Source: Flavobacterium sp. W4I14
GTDB lineage: Bacteria > Bacteroidota > Bacteroidia > Sphingobacteriales > Sphingobacteriaceae
Reading direction: 5' to 3'
DNA: 64,000 nucleotides
NCBI GenBank assembly: GCA_030817875.1
Contig: JAUSZU010000001.1
Coordinates: 5,828,001 to 5,892,000, forward strand
Below the pieces are notes generated by a model. That model made no database searches and was not told where the DNA came from. It saw nothing but the letters and a program-made list of their open reading frames with translations. The translations under genes were made by a program, and so were the position numbers. Positions 61,941 through 64,000 of this stretch are shown one piece after another. The first letter of the stretch is position 1. Every line of letters begins with the position of its first letter.

Positions 61941-63926
61941 ATGAAATTGACTAAACTAATCACTTTTTGTTTGGTTTGTTGCGTTTTTGCCTTTTCTGCA
62001 TCGGCCCAGCAAGCTACAACACCAACGCCAGCTACCAATTATAACCCTGCTGAAGCCTTTGGACCATTATTTTATACACAAAACGGGAATGAATTCCGCT
62101 CTGCGATTGGCGCACCCGGACCAAAATATTGGCAGAACCGCGTTGATTACAACATTACCGCTAGCCTCGATGAAACAAAAAACATGGTTACGGGTACCGT
62201 TACCATTACTTACAAAAATAACAGTCCCGATAAATTGCCCTATTTATGGCTGCAATTAGACCAGAATACTTTTAAAGAAATTTCACGTGGTTATGCCATT
62301 ACGCCATCGCGTAGCCGTTATGGTGCACAAGGTGAAAAATTTGATGGTGGTTATAAAATCCAGAACATCAGCGTTTCGCAAAAAGCTGCTGCTGTAAAAT
62401 TTACGTCTTTGGTAGAAGATACGCGCATGCAGATCCGTTTAGATCAACCAATGGCAGCCAATGGCGATATTGTAACGATTAAAATGGATTATTCTTTTGT
62501 TGTACCAAAAGAGGGATCAGATAGAACAGGACATTTAACTACAAAAAATGGTGAAATTTTTGCCATTGCACAGTGGTTTCCACGCATGTGTGTATATGAT
62601 GATGTAATTGGATGGAATACTTTGCCTTATTGGGGCGGTGGTGAATTTTATTGCGAGTATGGCGATATTGATTTTGCCATTACTGCACCTGCAACCCATA
62701 TCGTAATGGGCTCGGGCGAATTGTTAAACCCTGCTGAAGTTTTTACACCAGAACAACTAAAAAGGTGGAATGCCGCTAAACTTAGCGATGCTACCGTTCA
62801 TATCCGTACAGAAGAGGAGGTAACAGATCCAAAATCCCGTCCGACGAAAGATAAATTAACCTGGAGATTTAAAATTTTAAATGCACGCGATGCGGCCTGG
62901 GCTTCGTCTAAATCTTTTGTGTTAGATGCAGCAAGAATCAATTTGCCAAGCGGTAAAAAATCTCTGGCCGTTTCTGCACAACCGGCAGAAAGCAACGGTG
63001 TTGATGCTTATGGCCGTGGTGTAGAATATGTAAAATCTACCATTGAGCACTATTCAACCAAATGGTTCGAATACCCATATCCTATGGCCGTTAATGTGGC
63101 TACCAATGTAGGTGGTATGGAATATCCTGGTATTGTTTTTTGTGGCTGGAAAGCTAAAAAAGCAGGTGCATGGGGCGTAATCGATCACGAATTTGGTCAT
63201 ACCTGGTTCCCTATGATTGTAGGCTCTAACGAACGTAAATATGGTTGGATGGATGAAGGCTTCAATACCTTTATCAACGGTATTTCTAAAAGTAGTTTTA
63301 ATAAAGGCGAGTATGCCGCTCAGCCAACCGATATGAATAAAGTTGGTAAAAGCACCATCGGAAATCCGGTTTATGAAAACATGATGTTAATGCCCGATGG
63401 TATGGCAGAACGTAATATAGGTGTTAATTTATATTATAAACCAGGATGGGGCTTAGATATCTTGAGAAATCAGATTTTAGGTGAAGACCGTTTTGATTAT
63501 GCTTTCCGTCAATATATTAAAAACTGGGCATTTAAACATCCAACTCCATTTGATTTCTTTCGTTCAATGGAGAACGGTGCGGGAGAAGATTTAGCCTGGT
63601 TCTGGAGAAGCTGGTGGTTAAACAACTGGAAAATGGATCAGGGTATTGCTGGTGTTGAGGCCGTTAAGCAAGACGATAAATTGGTGGGCTACGCGATTAA
63701 AGTTGTAAACCTGGAAAAAATGCCAATGCCAATTATCCTACAGGTTAAAACCAAAAGTGGTAAAACTAATATCGTAAAAGTTCCTGTTGATGTTTGGATG
63801 AAAAATGCAACTTGGTTGGTACGTTATCCAACAACTGAAGAGATCGAATCAGTTACTTTAGATCCTAATAAAGTATTACCAGATTCGAATACAGATAATA
63901 ATACCTGGACAGCTGCAGGCAACTAA
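61941..63926 (+). CDS. M1 family zinc metallopeptidase
   Basis: The 661-residue protein has a signal peptide (CCVFAFSASAQ). An N-terminal beta domain (about 45-290) is followed by the peptidase domain with VGGMEYPGIVFCG. The zinc site is His416-Glu417-x-x-His420 (VIDHEFGHTW) and Glu439 (GWMDEGFNTF), with the spacing typical of M1 enzymes. The Tyr needed for transition-state binding probably lies in the 500s. It should remove N-terminal residues from peptides in the periplasm or outside. The C-terminal ~130 residues form a small beta domain. A terminator follows. Confidence 0.92.
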   Translation: MKLTKLITFCLVCCVFAFSASAQQATTPTPATNYNPAEAFGPLFYTQNGNEFRSAIGAPGPKYWQNRVDYNITASLDETKNMVTGTVTITYKNNSPDKLPYLWLQLDQNTFKEISRGYAITPSRSRYGAQGEKFDGGYKIQNISVSQKAAAVKFTSLVEDTRMQIRLDQPMAANGDIVTIKMDYSFVVPKEGSDRTGHLTTKNGEIFAIAQWFPRMCVYDDVIGWNTLPYWGGGEFYCEYGDIDFAITAPATHIVMGSGELLNPAEVFTPEQLKRWNAAKLSDATVHIRTEEEVTDPKSRPTKDKLTWRFKILNARDAAWASSKSFVLDAARINLPSGKKSLAVSAQPAESNGVDAYGRGVEYVKSTIEHYSTKWFEYPYPMAVNVATNVGGMEYPGIVFCGWKAKKAGAWGVIDHEFGHTWFPMIVGSNERKYGWMDEGFNTFINGISKSSFNKGEYAAQPTDMNKVGKSTIGNPVYENMMLMPDGMAERNIGVNLYYKPGWGLDILRNQILGEDRFDYAFRQYIKNWAFKHPTPFDFFRSMENGAGEDLAWFWRSWWLNNWKMDQGIAGVEAVKQDDKLVGYAIKVVNLEKMPMPIILQVKTKSGKTNIVKVPVDVWMKNATWLVRYPTTEEIESVTLDPNKVLPDSNTDNNTWTAAGN

Positions 63927-63950
63927 TTTAGCCTGAATAATTAATTATAG

Positions 63951-63983
63951 CCTCCTGATTTTAAAAGATCAGGAGGTTTTTTA
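63951..63983 (+). terminator. Intrinsic terminator of the M1 peptidase gene
   Basis: cctcctgat (63951-63959) and atcaggagg (63968-63976) form a perfect 9-bp stem followed by six T. Confidence 0.85.
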
Positions 63984-64000
63984 TTGCAAACAACCGACGG

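Overview
The window looks like a chromosomal piece of a Bacteroidota bacterium, most likely a Pedobacter-like member of the Sphingobacteriaceae. The evidence is a SusC/SusD pair with a propeller-type regulator, TonB receptors with carboxypeptidase-regulatory N-termini, DUF4249, a bacillithiol-linked YtxJ, a LytS/LytR pair, TAnnTTTG-type promoter boxes and low GC. No plasmid, phage, rRNA or CRISPR signal was seen. There is one tRNA (Lys, CTT) and one insertion sequence (IS110 family).

Layout. 1-4.1 kb: a secreted DUF4189-FISUMP protein and a minus-strand row of four small genes resembling orphan immunity genes (SUKH, DUF6985-like, DUF2310, DUF3805-like) with no toxin, beside tRNA-Lys. 4.2-7.4 kb: a methyltransferase and a FUSC transporter-like membrane protein. 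7.4-8.9 kb: a gene-free stretch full of repeats, with two copies of a ~130-bp element with inverted ends and an ~11-bp degenerate tandem array. 9.0-22.8 kb: an SGNH hydrolase, then a polysaccharide-utilisation locus (propeller/HTH regulator, SusC, SusD, GH30, GH5-CBM6), ending in a seven-heme cytochrome c. The locus probably imports and cleaves a beta-glucan; a strong hairpin terminator separates susD from the enzymes. 22.9-27.1 kb: a TonB receptor with its DUF4249 lipoprotein and a 2-hydroxyacid dehydrogenase. 27.3-31.0 kb: an MG2/TonB-plug protein and a nitroreductase.

31.7-36.4 kb: a minus-strand run of mutL, two rhomboid proteases and an EEP-type membrane phosphodiesterase. 36.7-37.9 kb: the IS110 element, whose non-coding end upstream of the transposase is a candidate bridge-RNA locus. 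38.5-46.2 kb: XRE-DUF4870 regulator, amidohydrolase overlapping a GH3C/beta-lactamase hybrid, a beta-propeller-like protein, a 2OG-Fe(II) dioxygenase, exported MsrA and a VOC protein. 46.3-51.2 kb: an unknown lipoprotein, malate:quinone oxidoreductase, YtxJ, a 42-residue lipoprotein and ribH. 51.4-57.8 kb: a 2126-residue alpha-2-macroglobulin carrying a condensed SusC-like insert. 57.9-64 kb: a LytTR regulator and its kinase, an ArsC-like protein, a carboxypeptidase-regulatory-domain protein and an M1 aminopeptidase.

Several families of palindromic intergenic repeats are scattered through the window and account for most non-coding stretches. Family assignments come from reading the translated sequences, not from database searches.
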